64,000 nucleotides of DNA. Origin: Dentipellis sp. KUC8613 (taxonomy: Eukaryota; Basidiomycota; Agaricomycetes; Russulales; Hericiaceae). The translations under genes were made by a program, and so were the position numbers. The stretch is from positions 7,999 to 71,998 of the forward strand of contig NSJX01000007.1 of assembly GCA_002286715.1 (NCBI GenBank). Direction: 5' to 3'. Below the pieces are notes generated by a model. That model did not search any database, had not been told where the DNA came from, and saw only the letters and a program-made list of their open reading frames with translations. Positions 21,820 to 34,371 of the stretch are shown piece after piece. Position 1 is the first letter of the stretch; every line of letters begins with the position of its first letter.

Positions 21820-23711
21820 ATGGCCACCCACGTCCTCTTCGAATCCGCCTCTGGCTATGCCATCTTCGAGGTCAAGCTCCGTGAGGAGATCGCCGCCTCC
21901 ACCAAGGCCGTCCAGGACTCCATCCAGGACCTCGCGAAATTTGGAAAAATGGTCTCCCTGGTGAGCTTTTCGCCATTCAAAAGCGCCGCACATGCGTTGG
22001 AAAACGCAAATGATGTCTCGGAAGGTGCGTGCCACTTTTATCATATGTTGAAAAGGTGAAATTGAGGCGGGAAATCTAGGCATCGTAAGCGAGGACCTCA
22101 AGTCGCTCCTCGAGCTGAACCTCTCCAAACCCAACAAAAAGTCGCCCGTCGTGCTCGGCGTGTCCGACGGCGTCTTCGCGAGCGCGATTCGGTCCGCTGT
22201 TGGCATCGGCTGCGACACGTCCGAGTCGACGCTCGAGCTGCTGCGCGGGATCCGGTTCCACGCGTCGAAGCTGCTTAAGGGGCTGCAGGCGGACGACCTC
22301 ACCAAGGCGCAGCTCGGGCTCGGACACTCGTACTCGCGCGCCAAGGTCAAGTTCAACGTGAACCGCGTGGACAACATGATCATCCAGGCGATCGCGCTGC
22401 TCGACCAGCTCGACAAGGACGTCAACCTCTTCTCGATGCGCATCCGCGAGTGGTACGGCTACCACTTCCCCGAGCTCATCCGCATCGTGCCGGACAACTA
22501 CCAGTACGCGCGCGCCGCGCAGCTCATCGGGCCCAAGGAGACCCTGACCGAGGAGAAGCTGCCCGAGCTCGCCGCGCTGCTCGACGACGACGCGACGCGC
22601 GCGCAGAACGTGCTCGACGCGGCGCACGGCTCGATGGGCTCCGCGCTCTCGGAGATCGACATGCTCAACATCGCCGCGTTTGCGACGCGCGTCGTGTCCA
22701 TCGCCGAGTACCGCAAGTCGCTCGCCGCGTACCTGTCCGAGAAGATGAACCTCGTCGCGCCGAGCCTCACCGCGCTCCTCGGCGAGCGCATCGGCGCGCG
22801 CCTCATCAGCCACGCCGGCAGCCTCACGAACCTCAGCAAGTACCCCGCCAGCACCGTGCAGATCCTCGGCGCCGAGAAGGCGCTCTTCCGCGCGCTCAAG
22901 ACGAAAGGCAACACGCCCAAGGTGTGCCTTCGCTCCTTCCCATATTTCCGGGCCTCTCGCAATGCTCATGTTTTTGCCTTTGCGGTAACTAAATAGTACG
23001 GCCTGATCTACCACTCGTCCTTCATCGGCCGCGCCGCGCCGAAGCACAAGGGCCGCATCTCGCGCTTCCTCGCGAACAAATGCTCGATCGCCTCGCGGAT
23101 AGACTGCTTCTCAGGTACGCTCCTGCCCCTCTGCCCACACTGCACCCCGCACCCTACCCCGCACGCATGTATGTATGGCGTCTAACTGACGTCAACGCAC
23201 ACGCGCACGCAGACACCCCGACGCCCAAGTTCGGCGAGGCGCTGCGCGACCAGGTCGAGGAGCGCCTCGCGTTCTTCGAGACGGGCGCGCCGCCGCAGAA
23301 GAACTCGGACGTGATCCGCAAGGTGCTCGACGCGCTCGCGGACGAGGACGACGAGGACGACGACGAGGATGCGCACATGGACGTGGACGAGGCGGGCGAG
23401 CCCGCGCTGCCGCTGCTCTCGCCGGCGAAGAAAGACAAGAAGAAGAAGCGGAAGAGCGAGGATATGGATGTGGATGATGAGGAGGACGGCGAGCCGGTGA
23501 AGAAGGTGAAGCTGTCGAAGGAGGAGAAGAAGGCGCTGAAGAAGGAGAAGAAGCGCGAGCACAAGGAGCGCGAGGCGGCGGAGGTGCGTGTCTATTCCCG
23601 TTCCCCGCGTTGACGTGTATCGCTCACCGTATCTTGCAGGGCAAGTCGCACAAAAAGGAGAAGAAGGAAAAGAAGGAGAAAAAGGAGAAGAAAGAGAAGA
23701 GCAAGGCGTAG
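21820..23711 (+). CDS. NOP56: NOP56, box C/D snoRNP core protein, 535 aa
   Basis: Exons 21820-22024, 22080-22921, 22997-23114, 23213-23583 and 23640-23711 give one frame. The start [18 protein letters not shown] identifies NOP56 rather than NOP58. The N-terminal domain runs to about residue 68. The coiled-coil/Nop region carries the signature [19 protein letters not shown] and [20 protein letters not shown], then [20 protein letters not shown]. The C-terminus is an acidic stretch followed by a lysine/glutamate (KKE) tail, the usual nucleolar signature. In eukaryotes NOP56 pairs with NOP58, Snu13 and fibrillarin to guide 2'-O-methylation and pre-rRNA processing in the nucleolus. The last exon encodes only the final 24 lysine-rich residues. 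The encoded length is within the usual range for the family. Confidence 0.97.
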
Positions 23712-24254
23712 TGCCGCCCCCACTTGCCTTCCCTGTCCCTCCCTCTGTCGATCTGTACTCTCACCCCCATCTTCTTTTCCTGCTATATATTTCGCTTTCT
23801 TGTTTTGGTTTCTTCTTACCCACTCTCGCCCTGTGCACGCGCATGGCGGTAATGAAAGGCGGAAGGCGGAAGGCGGAATGCACCACCACGGTAAGCATGT
23901 CACAGAACAGAAGATATCACCAGCACGCCACGGCCATGCAGCGTACACGCTGGCGCGCGAAGTGCTACTGTTAGTCTGCATCATACACAGTGACACGAGG
24001 CCCGATCCCGTGCCTCCGATAAATGAAGGATCGTCGACCGCAAGGCCTTGACGGCGACCAGTGATGCACGATTCCAGAAAACACGCACACTACATCGCGG
24101 GAACGAACAGGTGGTGGTATGAGCAGATGCTTGAAAACGGATATGCAGAGGCAACGACGTTGCCAATGCTCGTATGACATATGTACGTTGACGTTGCGAA
24201 AAGAAATGCTAACAGCGGTGGCGACAGCGTACAGCGATGGAACAGAATGGACAA

Positions 24255-24293
24255 TGAAATGATGTATGTATGTATGTATGTGTATGTATGAAC
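24255..24293 (+). repeat. (ATGT)n microsatellite
   Basis: A run of TATG/ATGT units with one interruption lies in the interval between the convergent NOP56 and antiporter genes. Confidence 0.85.
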
Positions 24294-24423
24294 GTAGGTA
24301 TACTCGTGGGGTATGCATCGTGGTGGGTCGTGTGTCATGACTTCATGGACATGAGCTCGAGCGAAACAGAAGGAAAAAAAGGAAATACAAATACAGTCCA
24401 CCTCGGATTCCCGCCAGCGCCAT

Positions 24424-27400
24424 CTACTCCAGCGCATGCATCGCCTGCATCACCACCAGCCCCGTCCCACACCCCGCCAGGACAAACGCCGTCGCCACAT
24501 CCCCCACCGTCTTCTTCACCTCGGAGCCCACACTCCCATGCTCCTCCATCAGGTCCTTCAGCTCCGCATGGTGGCTCTCAACTGCAAGCCGGCGCGAGCG
24601 CCCAAGCACGATCAGCACGCGGCTCAGGTTCCCCGCCGCCGCGTCCTGCAGCCCGCCCGCCTGGTGCAGGATCGCGTGCAGCGGCACGGGCGTGCTCAGC
24701 TCCTGGAACTCGATGCGCGCGAGCGCCGCGCTTGTCGCGCTGTCCGCGAGCTCGCGCGCGTTCGGCGATGCGTAGCGCGCCCAGGCGACGTGGTCTGCCG
24801 TCTCGGACTGCAGCCGCGTCTGCGTCGTCTCGTTCCCGTAGACTGTATCCGGGAAGCCGGTCACCTATGTAGAACCGATATCATCAGCACACAGAGATCA
24901 CAGTGATCATAGGAAAGGTCCTTACAGAAGTGACGGTGAGGCTGTTAATCCTCGCATTCTCCGTAGCCTCGTCCACGCCGCCCTTCTCATCGCCAAGGTG
25001 CGCATCGTCGGGCTGTTGGACGACCTCCTCCGGACGGACGTCCCTCTTCGCCACACGCACGATGGTAGCACTAGTTCGTGGGTTCGCACAGAGCTGTACG
25101 ACGAAATCCAGCGCAAGACGGTCGTCGGGGCCACCAAAGAATGGCAGGAAGAGGTGCTGGCGCGCGCCTGCCGAGGTAATACCGAGTGCACGGACTGAAG
25201 GCGCCCGATCGACGAACAGCGCGACGTCAGTCCCCGCTTGCGCAAACACGCTCCGGATGAAATGCGAATGTTGCACGGACGCGTTGCGCTCTGCTGGATG
25301 ATGGCCTCTGAAGAGTGCATCGAACGGATTCCAGTCGCCGGCTGCAGGCACCTCCGAGTGCGCAGCGGCAGGTCCAGCTGGCGCAAGCCATGGAACAACG
25401 ACAAGGTGTGAACCCGCTGCACGGGCGTGCTGCGCGACGCTAGGTGCCAGTTCCTCCAGTGGGACATAGGAAAGCGAGGGGACGACGTTGGCATTGTTCA
25501 GCTCTCCAAAAGTGCGGAAAATCCCGAGGATAGGATCGGTGTGGATGAGAGACTCTGCGGCGGAGGACTTCATGACAGCTGATGTACGGTCCGAGAGCTC
25601 GATAAGCCTCAGAGCATCCACCTGGACCCCCTGGCGCTCCCTGCCCTTTCCAGACCTGCTGCTGGAAGAGCGCATGGGAGAGTCCCTGTTATTGTCGGTG
25701 TAATCGGGAGGAGTCAGGAGGAGCTGAGTCAACGCCATCATGCCGGGAACGTGCTCGATCTTGTCAAGGACTACGGTGAAGCGGCGTTTCCAGATGTCCG
25801 ATTCACTGGTGACATTGCTGGGACGCGACGTAGCCTCTGCATCCTTGTCCTGCCCATCGACGTTGTTGTACGGTGTGCCCTGAGCAACCACGCGAAGGCG
25901 ATGTTCGGGCGGGTAGAGCACCGTGACGAGCGGCGTAGTCATGAAAGTGAGGACGAGAGCCTCAAAGACGAACATCGAGAACACAAGCTATAAAATATGC
26001 ATGAGCGACAACGGATCGGCCACTCAGTATATAGACTTGCCTGAGTCAGAATGCCGGCTGACAGACCGACATTGAGGACGATGAGCTCAATAAGTCTAGA
26101 GAACCCGCGCGTTAGTTCAGGGAACGATCAAACTGAGACAATACCTACCCTTTGCAACTCATGAGCGACCCGATGGTGCTGGCTTCTCGCCATTTGAAGC
26201 CGGCAAACCTGGCCGCGAGTGTGCATCCACCGAACTTGCCGCAGAAAGCAAGTGCACAGATGGCGACAGTGAAGCCCCAAACGGTACCTGAAAGGGAAAA
26301 TGATACATACAGAGATGCGGAAAGCTTTGAAAGCAACGACTTACCAGTATTGAGGAGCCCGAGATCCGTCGAGAGACCAGACAACGTGAAGTACTAAGGG
26401 ACCTAGGTATGAGTATATGCTGCTGGTGAAGACAAGGGGAGAAACCCACCAGAGGTAAGAAGATAATTGAAACCATATCTTCGAGCTTCTCAGTGAGAGC
26501 AATAGCAAGGCCACCTTCGCGGGGGACAACGAGTCCAGCCAAGAACGCGCCTAGTCCCAGGACCAAATGAGGGATCCGCCCCGCCAAAAGCAGAGAGCGA
26601 CGCACCGAAAATGGCATGCACGCCAATGACATCAGTGAAGAAGGCGGAACCGAAGAGGACGAGGATGGTCACGGTCATGAATGTCAATGTCGGCCCGTTC
26701 TCGACCGAGCCCGTCCGCCGCGCAAGCCACAGAAACCCCAGGCGCACGGGAAACAGCAGGACGAGGGTCCACCCGAGACATACGAGCAGGATGTACAGTG
26801 CCGTCAGCCCGCTACCCGCGTTTACTAGCGCGACGCTCAGCGCCAATAACGTCCACCCGATGATGTCGTTTCCGACACCCGCGGAGAGCACGACGATGCC
26901 GACAGTGGTGTCGAGCAGCTTCAGTTCCGTAAGTATACGGCACAACACGGGGAACGCGGTGATTGAGTACGCGACGCCGGTAAACAGCATGAAGTGCGTG
27001 TACTTGACGAGGTCGGGGTTGATGAAGTGCTTGTACAGAGGCACTGCGAGGGCCGCACCGAGACCGAAAGGGATTGCTACGCCCGCGAGCGCGACGGTGA
27101 TAGAGAGACGCGCATTGCGCTTGATGACGGCAGTGTCTATTTCGAGGCCGACCAAGAAGAGGAAAAGGCAAAGCCCAATGTTCGCGACGAGCGAGAGGTA
27201 CGGCTTCGAGTCCTCTGGGAATATATGCTTCGAGAATCCAGGTATACGTCCAAACGCGGTGGGACCTGCATACAACCTCAGTCAGCGAAAGCCGCGCCAA
27301 ACAGCCACGTCGAACGCAGACGCACCAAGCAGAATGCCGCCCAGGACCTCAGCAATGACTTTGGGCTGTCGTAATTTGCGGAGAATGAGACTCAGAAGCT

Positions 27401-27846
27401 GGGCCGTGAGAATGATGAGTCCTAGAATGCAAAGACGCGGTCAGCGGGCTGCGCTCTTCGACACCATGTTGATAGATAGCAATCCGTCTCAGAATAGACC
27501 TTCGCCGCGCGTTCTGATGCGCAGGTAGCACGGCGTGACGCGTCCGTGGGCAGCGGGCAGCGGGCAAACGCGCATATATGCACCCCGTGCAACGTAGACG
27601 TAGACCCAGTGGCGACGCCTACTCACCGACTTGGATAATCCACAGGCGCAGCGGGTCCGCGGTATTAAATTCGGTGGGATCCTTCCCTGTCAACAAGCCG
27701 CCCTGCACCACCGCGCACGATAAGCATCAGCTGGAGCCCTCGAACGCTGTCCAGCACATTCAAGCAGAACGCACCTGGTCTGGGGCCGCCCGCCTCTGGA
27801 TGAACGACGAGGACAAGCTGATAACTTGTCGTGAAAATTCGGGCAT
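24424..27846 (-). CDS. KHA1: K+/H+ antiporter of the Kha1 type (CPA2 family), about 916 aa
   Basis: Ten exons from ATG at 27846 (MPEFSRQVISLSSS) to the stop at 24424. After GGLLTGKDPTEFN and DPLRLWIIQVGLIILTAQ come the typical RQPKVIAEVLGGILLGPTAF and then a run of about twelve hydrophobic helices with LFLVGLEIDTAVIK and GVGNDIIGWTLLALS (the Asp-containing ion-binding helix). A long cytoplasmic tail with a Ser/Arg-rich linker and a nucleotide-binding-like region follows. Yeast Kha1 exchanges K+ for H+ in Golgi membranes. One intron (25988-26040) uses a GC donor (CAG|GCAAGT). The second intron is unusually long at 205 bases. The encoded length is typical of fungal Kha1 proteins. It is convergent with NOP56. 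Confidence 0.92.
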
Positions 27847-28418
27847 GTCGAGAGGCCGTCGTCGTGGGTGAAGGGGGGAGGAAAGGGAAGGGCGGGGGCG
27901 GCTAAGGGGGCGAGGAGCAAAGGGCGCCCCACAAAGACATATGGAGATGGGCCCGGGGTTGATATCCATGGGCAAGTAAGATCGCCCGAACTCTTGGCTC
28001 CGGTGTCGCTAACACTCCCCTTATCAGATATCCATTCCTCCGTCGCTGTCACCTGAATGCCTCCAGCCAAGACATGAACAAAAACATAAAATGGTCACTC
28101 GACAGAACTGCCGGATCTCTTGCGGAACTCAGCCGGGACGGTCGAAAGCCTAGTACTTGTCCGCTTCTGGAGAACTGCTAGACTCCACTCGTGTCAAACA
28201 AACCGTAATAGAAGTCTATCGAAACTAACAATCTTCCTTTACGGTTCTGGTGACACAGATGAAGCTTGTAATTTACAACCTAAATGGCACCATATTCGTT
28301 CCACCGCCGGCTCGTCCAGCGCGTATACACACATGTATCAAGGATATCAATTCACTTCTACGGCTGCGTAGCATCAGAAAAATATACCTATTAGTACAAA
28401 CTTACCGCACACAATTCC
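27847..28418. other. intergenic between antiporter start and SPRY gene stop
   Basis: 570 bases that should contain the antiporter promoter and the 3' flank of the SPRY gene, which lies on the same strand. No other feature seen. Confidence 0.5.
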
Positions 28419-29485
28419 CTACCTCGCCCGCCTCGACGAGCGCGCCTCCGAGTACGACGGCAACGCCTCGCCCCCCGCCTCGGGGTCCTCCAGCACTCTA
28501 CCCACCTGTCCATCCACGCGCCAGCCAAACTCCTCCCCGCCCTTCCACACAAACGCGCCGGTGCCGAAGTTGACATCAAACTCGCACGCGCCGTCGACGC
28601 CGACGGCGGCATACACGTCGTGCGCGTGGCGCGGCATGTATACGCCCGTGAACGCGGGCGGGAGGCGCGCGCCGTTGAGCGTGAAGAAGAGCACGCCCGT
28701 CGCGAACTCGTACCCGCACCCGACGACATCGCCCGCCCGCGCGGGCGGCAGCCCCGGCACGTAGTCGCGCCCGCCGTCGGGGTCCTCGAAGAACTTGCGC
28801 ATGTCGTCCAGGTGCAGCGCCGCGCTGAGGCGGTTCCAGCCGGGCATGCGCCACTCGGGGTACGGCCTGCACGCCGTGCCTGCAGTCCGTCTCGTCAGCC
28901 AGGACTTTACATTGCAGAGATTCCAGACGCACCGACGGCAATGACGCCCTCCATCCTGTTCACCTGCACCTCAAAGTACACGCCCTTCTGGCGATTGACG
29001 CCATAGCACCCCGCCACGAGCGGCAAGTTGCTCAACAGACACACGTCCCTGCACGCCGCCTCCGTGCGCACGCGCGTCGCGCCCGCCACGCGCGCGCCCT
29101 TGACGTCCGCGTCCACGCGCCCGACGAAGCGCCCCGGCTCCGCGCGCGGCCACTCGAGCGTCCACACGCCCGGCCCGCGCTCGCGGATCGCCTCGAGCGT
29201 CTCGCTTGCGAGCAGGCGCGGAGGGGCTTCGGGCGTGTGCCGCGTGAAGGCCTCTGCGCGCTCGTAGTCGTCTTCTGAGGCCTCGTGGAACAGCCCGTGC
29301 GCGTGCGTCGCTTCGGGCGCGGGTTCCCAGGCGGGCGGTGGCGCAGCGGGGAACTGTGAGGGCGGGGGCCCTGGAGGTGGCGGGAAGTAGGCGCTGCTGG
29401 ATGACGATGCAGCTGGGGGAGGCCCCGGTGGCGGGGCATAGTATTGCTGCTCCTGTGGTCGTCGGCGTTGCCAGAATGGTGCCAT
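28419..29485 (-). CDS. SPRY-domain protein, 337 aa
   Basis: Exons 29485-28933 and 28879-28419 join through a 53-base intron. Residues 1-60 are rich in Pro, Ala and Ser (PPPGPPPAASSSSSAYFPPP), then comes an acidic/helical linker. From about residue 110 the sequence is a SPRY/B30.2 fold: TLEWPRAEPGRF, EVQVNRMEGVIAVGTACRPY, WRMPGWNRLSAALH, DDMRKFFEDPDGG, DVVGCGYEFATGVLFFTLNG and VYAAVGVDGACEFDVNFG. The layout PYPEWRMPGW..S...H.DD..KF resembles fungal Ssh4/Ear1-type SPRY proteins, which recruit Rsp5 ubiquitin ligase to membrane cargo. Those have a transmembrane helix and PY motifs, which I do not see here. A cytosolic binding protein is therefore the safer reading. Confidence 0.85.
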
Positions 29486-29899
29486 AATCGATCTGTTTCG
29501 AAGTCGTGACGGGTGTAGGTATTCGGGTGATAGACGGTCGGCGGGTGGAGGGCCTATCCTTTATCTACTGTATGAAGCCAAAGCGTTGAGGCCAAGATTG
29601 GAGAGGCTGTGTTTGCTAATTGTGAGCATGGAGGCGGGTGGAGAGCTGTGTAACGACGTCCTGTTTGGGCTCAAGCGATGCGCTGCGCCAGATATCCCAC
29701 TGCAGTGTCTAGCACAAGTATATCTTGCCTGGCCAGAGCAAGCAGAATACCAGAAAGAAGATGATAAATACGATAGCACCGCACGACTATAACAGAGCTC
29801 CAAATGTAAGGTACACCGCCGTCCAATCCTAGTACTGTCAATGATGACCGCGCATAGCACCCAGGTGCCTGTGTCTACTGCGTATCCTGTCCGCCCCAT

Positions 29900-31901
29900 C
29901 TACACCCTGCACGTCAGCTCGCCACCGACCATCGCAATGGTGGCGCCCAGCGTCCACCCGAGCTCCGTGCCGTCGATCTGCTTCCCAATCTGCACCTCGC
30001 GGTCATCCGCGAACTCGTAGCCCAGACGCAGGAGCGCATGCATGAACGTGAGGTCGAGGCAGTGCTCGGGGCGGTTCTCGAGCTCGTCCAACGCGGCCCT
30101 GTTCCCGTGCCACCGCTTCGCCCACGACGCGGCGCCCTCGCAGACGTCGTGCGCGAGCTCGGCGATCGTCGACACGGTCAGCGGGGGCGGGTTCGTCGCG
30201 GGGAGGAGGGGCGCGATGCGGTCGTAGAAGTAGGACAGGAGGAGCACTTTGCCATCGGGGAAGGTGTCGAGGAGCGAGGGCTGATACACACCGTCGAACG
30301 AGCAGGGCTTCATCTCGCAGATCCTGCATATATGCACGTTAGTTGGGTACAATGAGCATACAGTCGGGCACGCACGAGTCCTTCGCCATGACGAGCTCCA
30401 TGACGCGGTTGCACGCCTCGTAGCTGCCGATATCCTCGCCAACCATCGTCACCTTGACGAGCTTCTTCGTCTGCTCGTCGTCGATCTCGACCTCGCGCGT
30501 CGTGCCTTTCGCCAAGCACGGGTTGCCGATCTCCGTGCCCGCGTTCCGGCGGAGCGACGCCATGAACCGCACGAGCTTGTGCACGCTCAGGCGCGCGCGC
30601 ATGAGCCCGTAGCCCAGATACGAGTGCTGGTACAGCACATGCGTGTGCCCGCCAAACGTCAAATCATACTTGTGTTCCCCCTCCTCCAGCGTCGAATCCG
30701 GCTTCGTGCTGTCGAACTTCGGCTCGAACACAATCTGCGTCGACGCGCCGCCGAGATCGAGCACCGCATACAGCGGCGCGCCCTTGGGCGAGTCCGCGCG
30801 GATCGTGTCCTTGAGGTAGTTCGCGGTGATCCACGCATACACGCCCTCGTCCTTGCCGTCCATGATCGTGACCGGGTCCTGCGGGGCGAGCGGGAACGGG
30901 TACACCGTGCGCAGGCGCTCGCGCACGGCCGCGAGGATCTCCCCGCTCTGCGCAGCGCCGAGCAGGCGCAGGCCCGCGGTCGCCTTGACCGCGACGGGCG
31001 TGCACGCGCGCAGCGCCTCGGGCACCGTCTGCACCGCGACGTCGAGCAGCGCGTCCAGGCTCGCGGCTGCGTCCTGCGGCTGCCCCGCGAACGCGGACAG
31101 CCCCGGCCGCCGCTGCCTGAAGACCTCGTACTCGTATGCGGGCGAGGGCCCGCAGTTGTTGAACTTGTACACGTGGATGCGCGAGCCCGTCGAGCCTGCG
31201 TCGATCATGAGGGCCCATTGCACGAGAGGCGTGCCTTCTTTGTACGGCGTCTTGCAGTAGACGGTCTTTGATGGGTCTTGGTCGGAGTCGAAGGAGGTGG
31301 GCCGCGGGCCGGAGGGGGCGGGGCGGGTGGGGGAATCGGGGGTTGAGTGCTCGACCGTCGGGTGCTCGACGGGGCGCTCGGGCGCGGGCTCGACTTGCGG
31401 GTCGACGTCGGCCTCGGGCACTGGTGGGAGCGGGTCGTAATCTACGCCTGAGAGGTCAGGGCCCTTCCATACTGGCAGAAGCAGAAACGCCGTCAGTATC
31501 GCCGAGTGTACGCTGGGCTGCGAAGTATGGATGAAGATGAAGTGAGAGAACGCACCAGGACCGGGATGCTTGATCCCCCCAAGGACACCGTCCACCTTCT
31601 CGCTCGGCGTAAACACCCACACGAGCCCGACGATGACTATCACCCCAATCGCGAGCTTCTTCCACTGGAAGTTGCGCATGCCCATGCGGCTCGGGCCCAT
31701 ACCGCCCTCGAGCCGCTCGTAATTGCTGCTACGTGGCGAGATCATCTTGTCTGCCTCGTTCTCGTTCATCCGACGGCCACGTGGGGACAGAAACTGGTGC
31801 GCCGGCAGCGAGTGTGTCTTGGAAGGAGTGTTTGGGTTGGGAAGGGTGGGCGGGGAGGATTTTGACTGGTGTCGTCGGTGCAGGTGGCCACTGTTGGGCA
31901 T
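29900..31901 (-). CDS. GDA1: guanosine-diphosphatase, GDA1/CD39 family, 621 aa
   Basis: Exons 31901-31556, 31471-30376 and 30323-29900. The N-terminal ~80 residues are cytosolic, followed by one helix (KKLAIGVIVIVGLVWVF): a type II Golgi membrane protein. A Pro/Glu-rich stem leads to the lumenal catalytic domain. The apyrase conserved regions are present: ALMIDAGSTGSRIHVYKF, VAVKATAGLRLLG, EGVYAWITANYL, VLDLGGASTQIVFE and ELGWTLGATIAMV. GDA1 hydrolyses GDP from mannosyl transfer in the Golgi so that GMP can leave in exchange for GDP-mannose. The first intron is 84 bases, so splicing and retention both keep the frame; retention would add a 28-residue hydrophobic insert. The typical GTGCGT donor and CAG acceptor favour splicing. 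Confidence 0.95.
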
Positions 31902-32452
31902 GCAAATTACCGTCTCGAAAGGACAGCCTCAAGTGGCGCCGTCATGAAACTATCATTCGCACTGCTCGCTAAGAGATATCTCCATTCACAGGAATTTATG
32001 GTCAGCGTACTATGTGTAGCCGACCCGACACAGATGTTATATTCGGAGACGATGAGCTATGAACGTAGGCATAAAGCTCATATGTATGGACACGAACTAT
32101 CACGGAGACATATCACGAAACTGGATGTTAAACGGGAGATGGGGATCGTCGCGAGATCGCAGACTATTAGAAAGGGATAACAGGCGATGCAGTGTGGGGG
32201 ATTGCATGGGGGGAGGGGATACGACGATACTCCTGGCCAGTGAATGGGGATGGGGGACAGGGAAAGGGGTAGTGTACACGGAGTATCGAAGCGACGTCCT
32301 TTTGACGTCTGGGGAAGGTGGGACTGAGACTGGGAAACTGGGGAAAGGAAAGTTGTGATCAAGAATCAAAAAATGGTATCGCATAAAAACACAGCGCAGC
32401 CGAAGAAGGCGAAAGCGAAAAGCAAAACAGATAGAGCGAGAAACAAAACACT

Positions 32453-34371
32453 TCACGCATCTATCCGCGGGACATCGTGGCCTTTGTCCCGAAGGAGCGC
32501 CTCTAGAACCAGCGCCCGCGCCTTCCACATCTCCTTCTCCTGCCGCTCCGCCTCCAAGCTATCCTCCAGCTCACGCTGGTACTCGAGCTTGCGTTTACGG
32601 CTCCGACGAGCGGCCAGGGTGTTCTGCAACCGCTTCGCTTTGATAGCCTCCTCCTCAGTCATGGTGACAGGAGCCACCGCGACGTCCTCGACAGCAAGCT
32701 CGTCGTCGGCACCAAAGGCTGCGCTGCGAGCGCGCTTGCGCGCAAACGTCACAGGCAACTCCTTCCGCGACGTCTGGGACGGCGTGATGTACTTGCGGGG
32801 CTGAATAGGAGCGTCGAGGGGAACAAGAGTCTCAGGGGTGACGTTCTTGCGAGTGCCTGTCGGTTGGCTCTTGCGACGAGCGACCGAAGGACGGCTGTTG
32901 AGCCCGTCGCGGCCGTGGAACGACAGAGGGTCGAGGGCGGGGGTATCAGGCGACATGGTGTAAAGCGTATCGAAGTCGGGGTTGGGAGTGAGGGTGGCCG
33001 ACGCAAGCTGCGAGGAAGGGGCCTTTTGTTCGACCGACTCATACCCAGTCATATCCCCAAAAAGCGATGGCAGGTCGCCAAAGCCGCCGTCGTATCCAGG
33101 GATGACGGGGCTCGTGAAGATATCGGGGCTGCCACCCAGGTCGGCGGATCCGAACGCTGGCGTGGTCAGCATGTCGTCGTCGAGCGGTGACTCGAGCGGC
33201 GACGTGAGGAAGTCAAAGTCAGGGGAGGCTGTGCAAGCGGTGCAAGAGTCAGCGTCAGGCGAACAACAGCGCAGACAAACGGGATGACCTTGGAGCGCAT
33301 CGAAGATGGCCTGCGCGGCGGCCTGGTCTTGCATGCTTGGGAGCAGAGGCGCAGACGCAGTCGCGGGAGCAGGAGCGGATTGATCCATCGTCGACGCGAG
33401 GTGATCAGCGTTTTTGGGCGACAGCATAGTTAAATAGTTCGAGCAAAGACTGGTAAAGTTGAAGTCCGCGAGGGGCGACGGGTCGGAAGGGTCTGTACTA
33501 GATAATCGACGGGGTGTTGTACGAGGTGGCGGGGGCAGTGATTGGGGTATCCCATGATGGGCAGCAAGGTCCGACGGAGAGTGGAAAACCTGGTTATACG
33601 TCCGAAGACGGTTGGAGGAGTTGCCTATGTGGCCATTGTTGGGCACAGAGAAACTTGAAAGTCCAAAACTTTCAAGGAAATTCGGGGGGAGAGCACCAAA
33701 GCGGGATGGCTTGACCGTAGAAGAGCGGGTGGACGACTCGCTTACAGACGTACGAAGAACATCTTGAGAGTTGTTCTGTGTTGGTCTGTTCAAATGCGGG
33801 AGAATTGCTGAAAAGGTGGGGGGCGAAGAAATGGGGTGCAGAGATTGCAACGCGTGCAACCTGGGGGGTCTGCGAGGTGACGATGGCGCAGTCAGCTTCG
33901 TGTTCTCATGAAACGCGTGGCGATCGGAGGGAGCGGGCACATGTGAGCGCGAGTCGCCTTCCGTGGAGAACCGTGGGCTGGACGATCCGGACCCCAAGTC
34001 GCTCTGCTGTTGGACGTGTGTCCGCGTGTGCGGAGACCGCTGCACGTTGCTCGACGACGGGGCCGGATGCGACCTCGGATGCACGGACGGATGCTCCATA
34101 CGAGAATTGAGAAGAGACGGATATGTAGGCTGTCGCCACGCTCGAGCACAGGAAATACGTGTCTCGGTGCGTTCACTCGAAGGAGCTTATGCAAGCGGCA
34201 GTGCCACGATATAGGAAAACACGTCGAAAACAGGGATTAGAGCACTCACGGGTCCTCTGGTAGGGATTGGGGGACACCTGGGACGAAAAAGCTGTCGCAG
34301 GAGTCAGAGCTGTTGGTAGGTGTGGTGGGAGGAGGAGAGTAACGAAGCCGGGGCGGTGACTCGGGCCACAT
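32453..34371 (-). CDS. bZIP transcription factor of the Gcn4/Cpc1 type, 548 or about 614 aa
   Basis: The basic region EAIKAKRLQNTLAARRSRKR and the short C-terminal zipper (heptads starting YQRELEDSLEAERQ) are those of Gcn4/Cpc1 regulators of amino-acid biosynthesis. The rest is a Ser/Pro-rich activation region with acidic patches (FDFLTSPLESPLDDDML). From the ATG at 34099 the frame runs uninterrupted to 32453 (548 residues). Upstream, an exon 34371-34250 (ATG, 40 codons plus two bases, then GTGAGT) can join in frame at a weak CGAG acceptor (34176/34175), giving about 614 residues. Alternatively it joins at the better GACAG acceptor (34130/34129), which puts it in a different frame and makes an overlapping upstream ORF ending at 33906. 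Gcn4 homologues are classically controlled by upstream ORFs. Confidence 0.88.

Noticed and set aside
22076..23047. 323-codon minus-strand open frame
   Set aside because: Exact antisense of the main NOP56 exon; composition is that of an antisense shadow.
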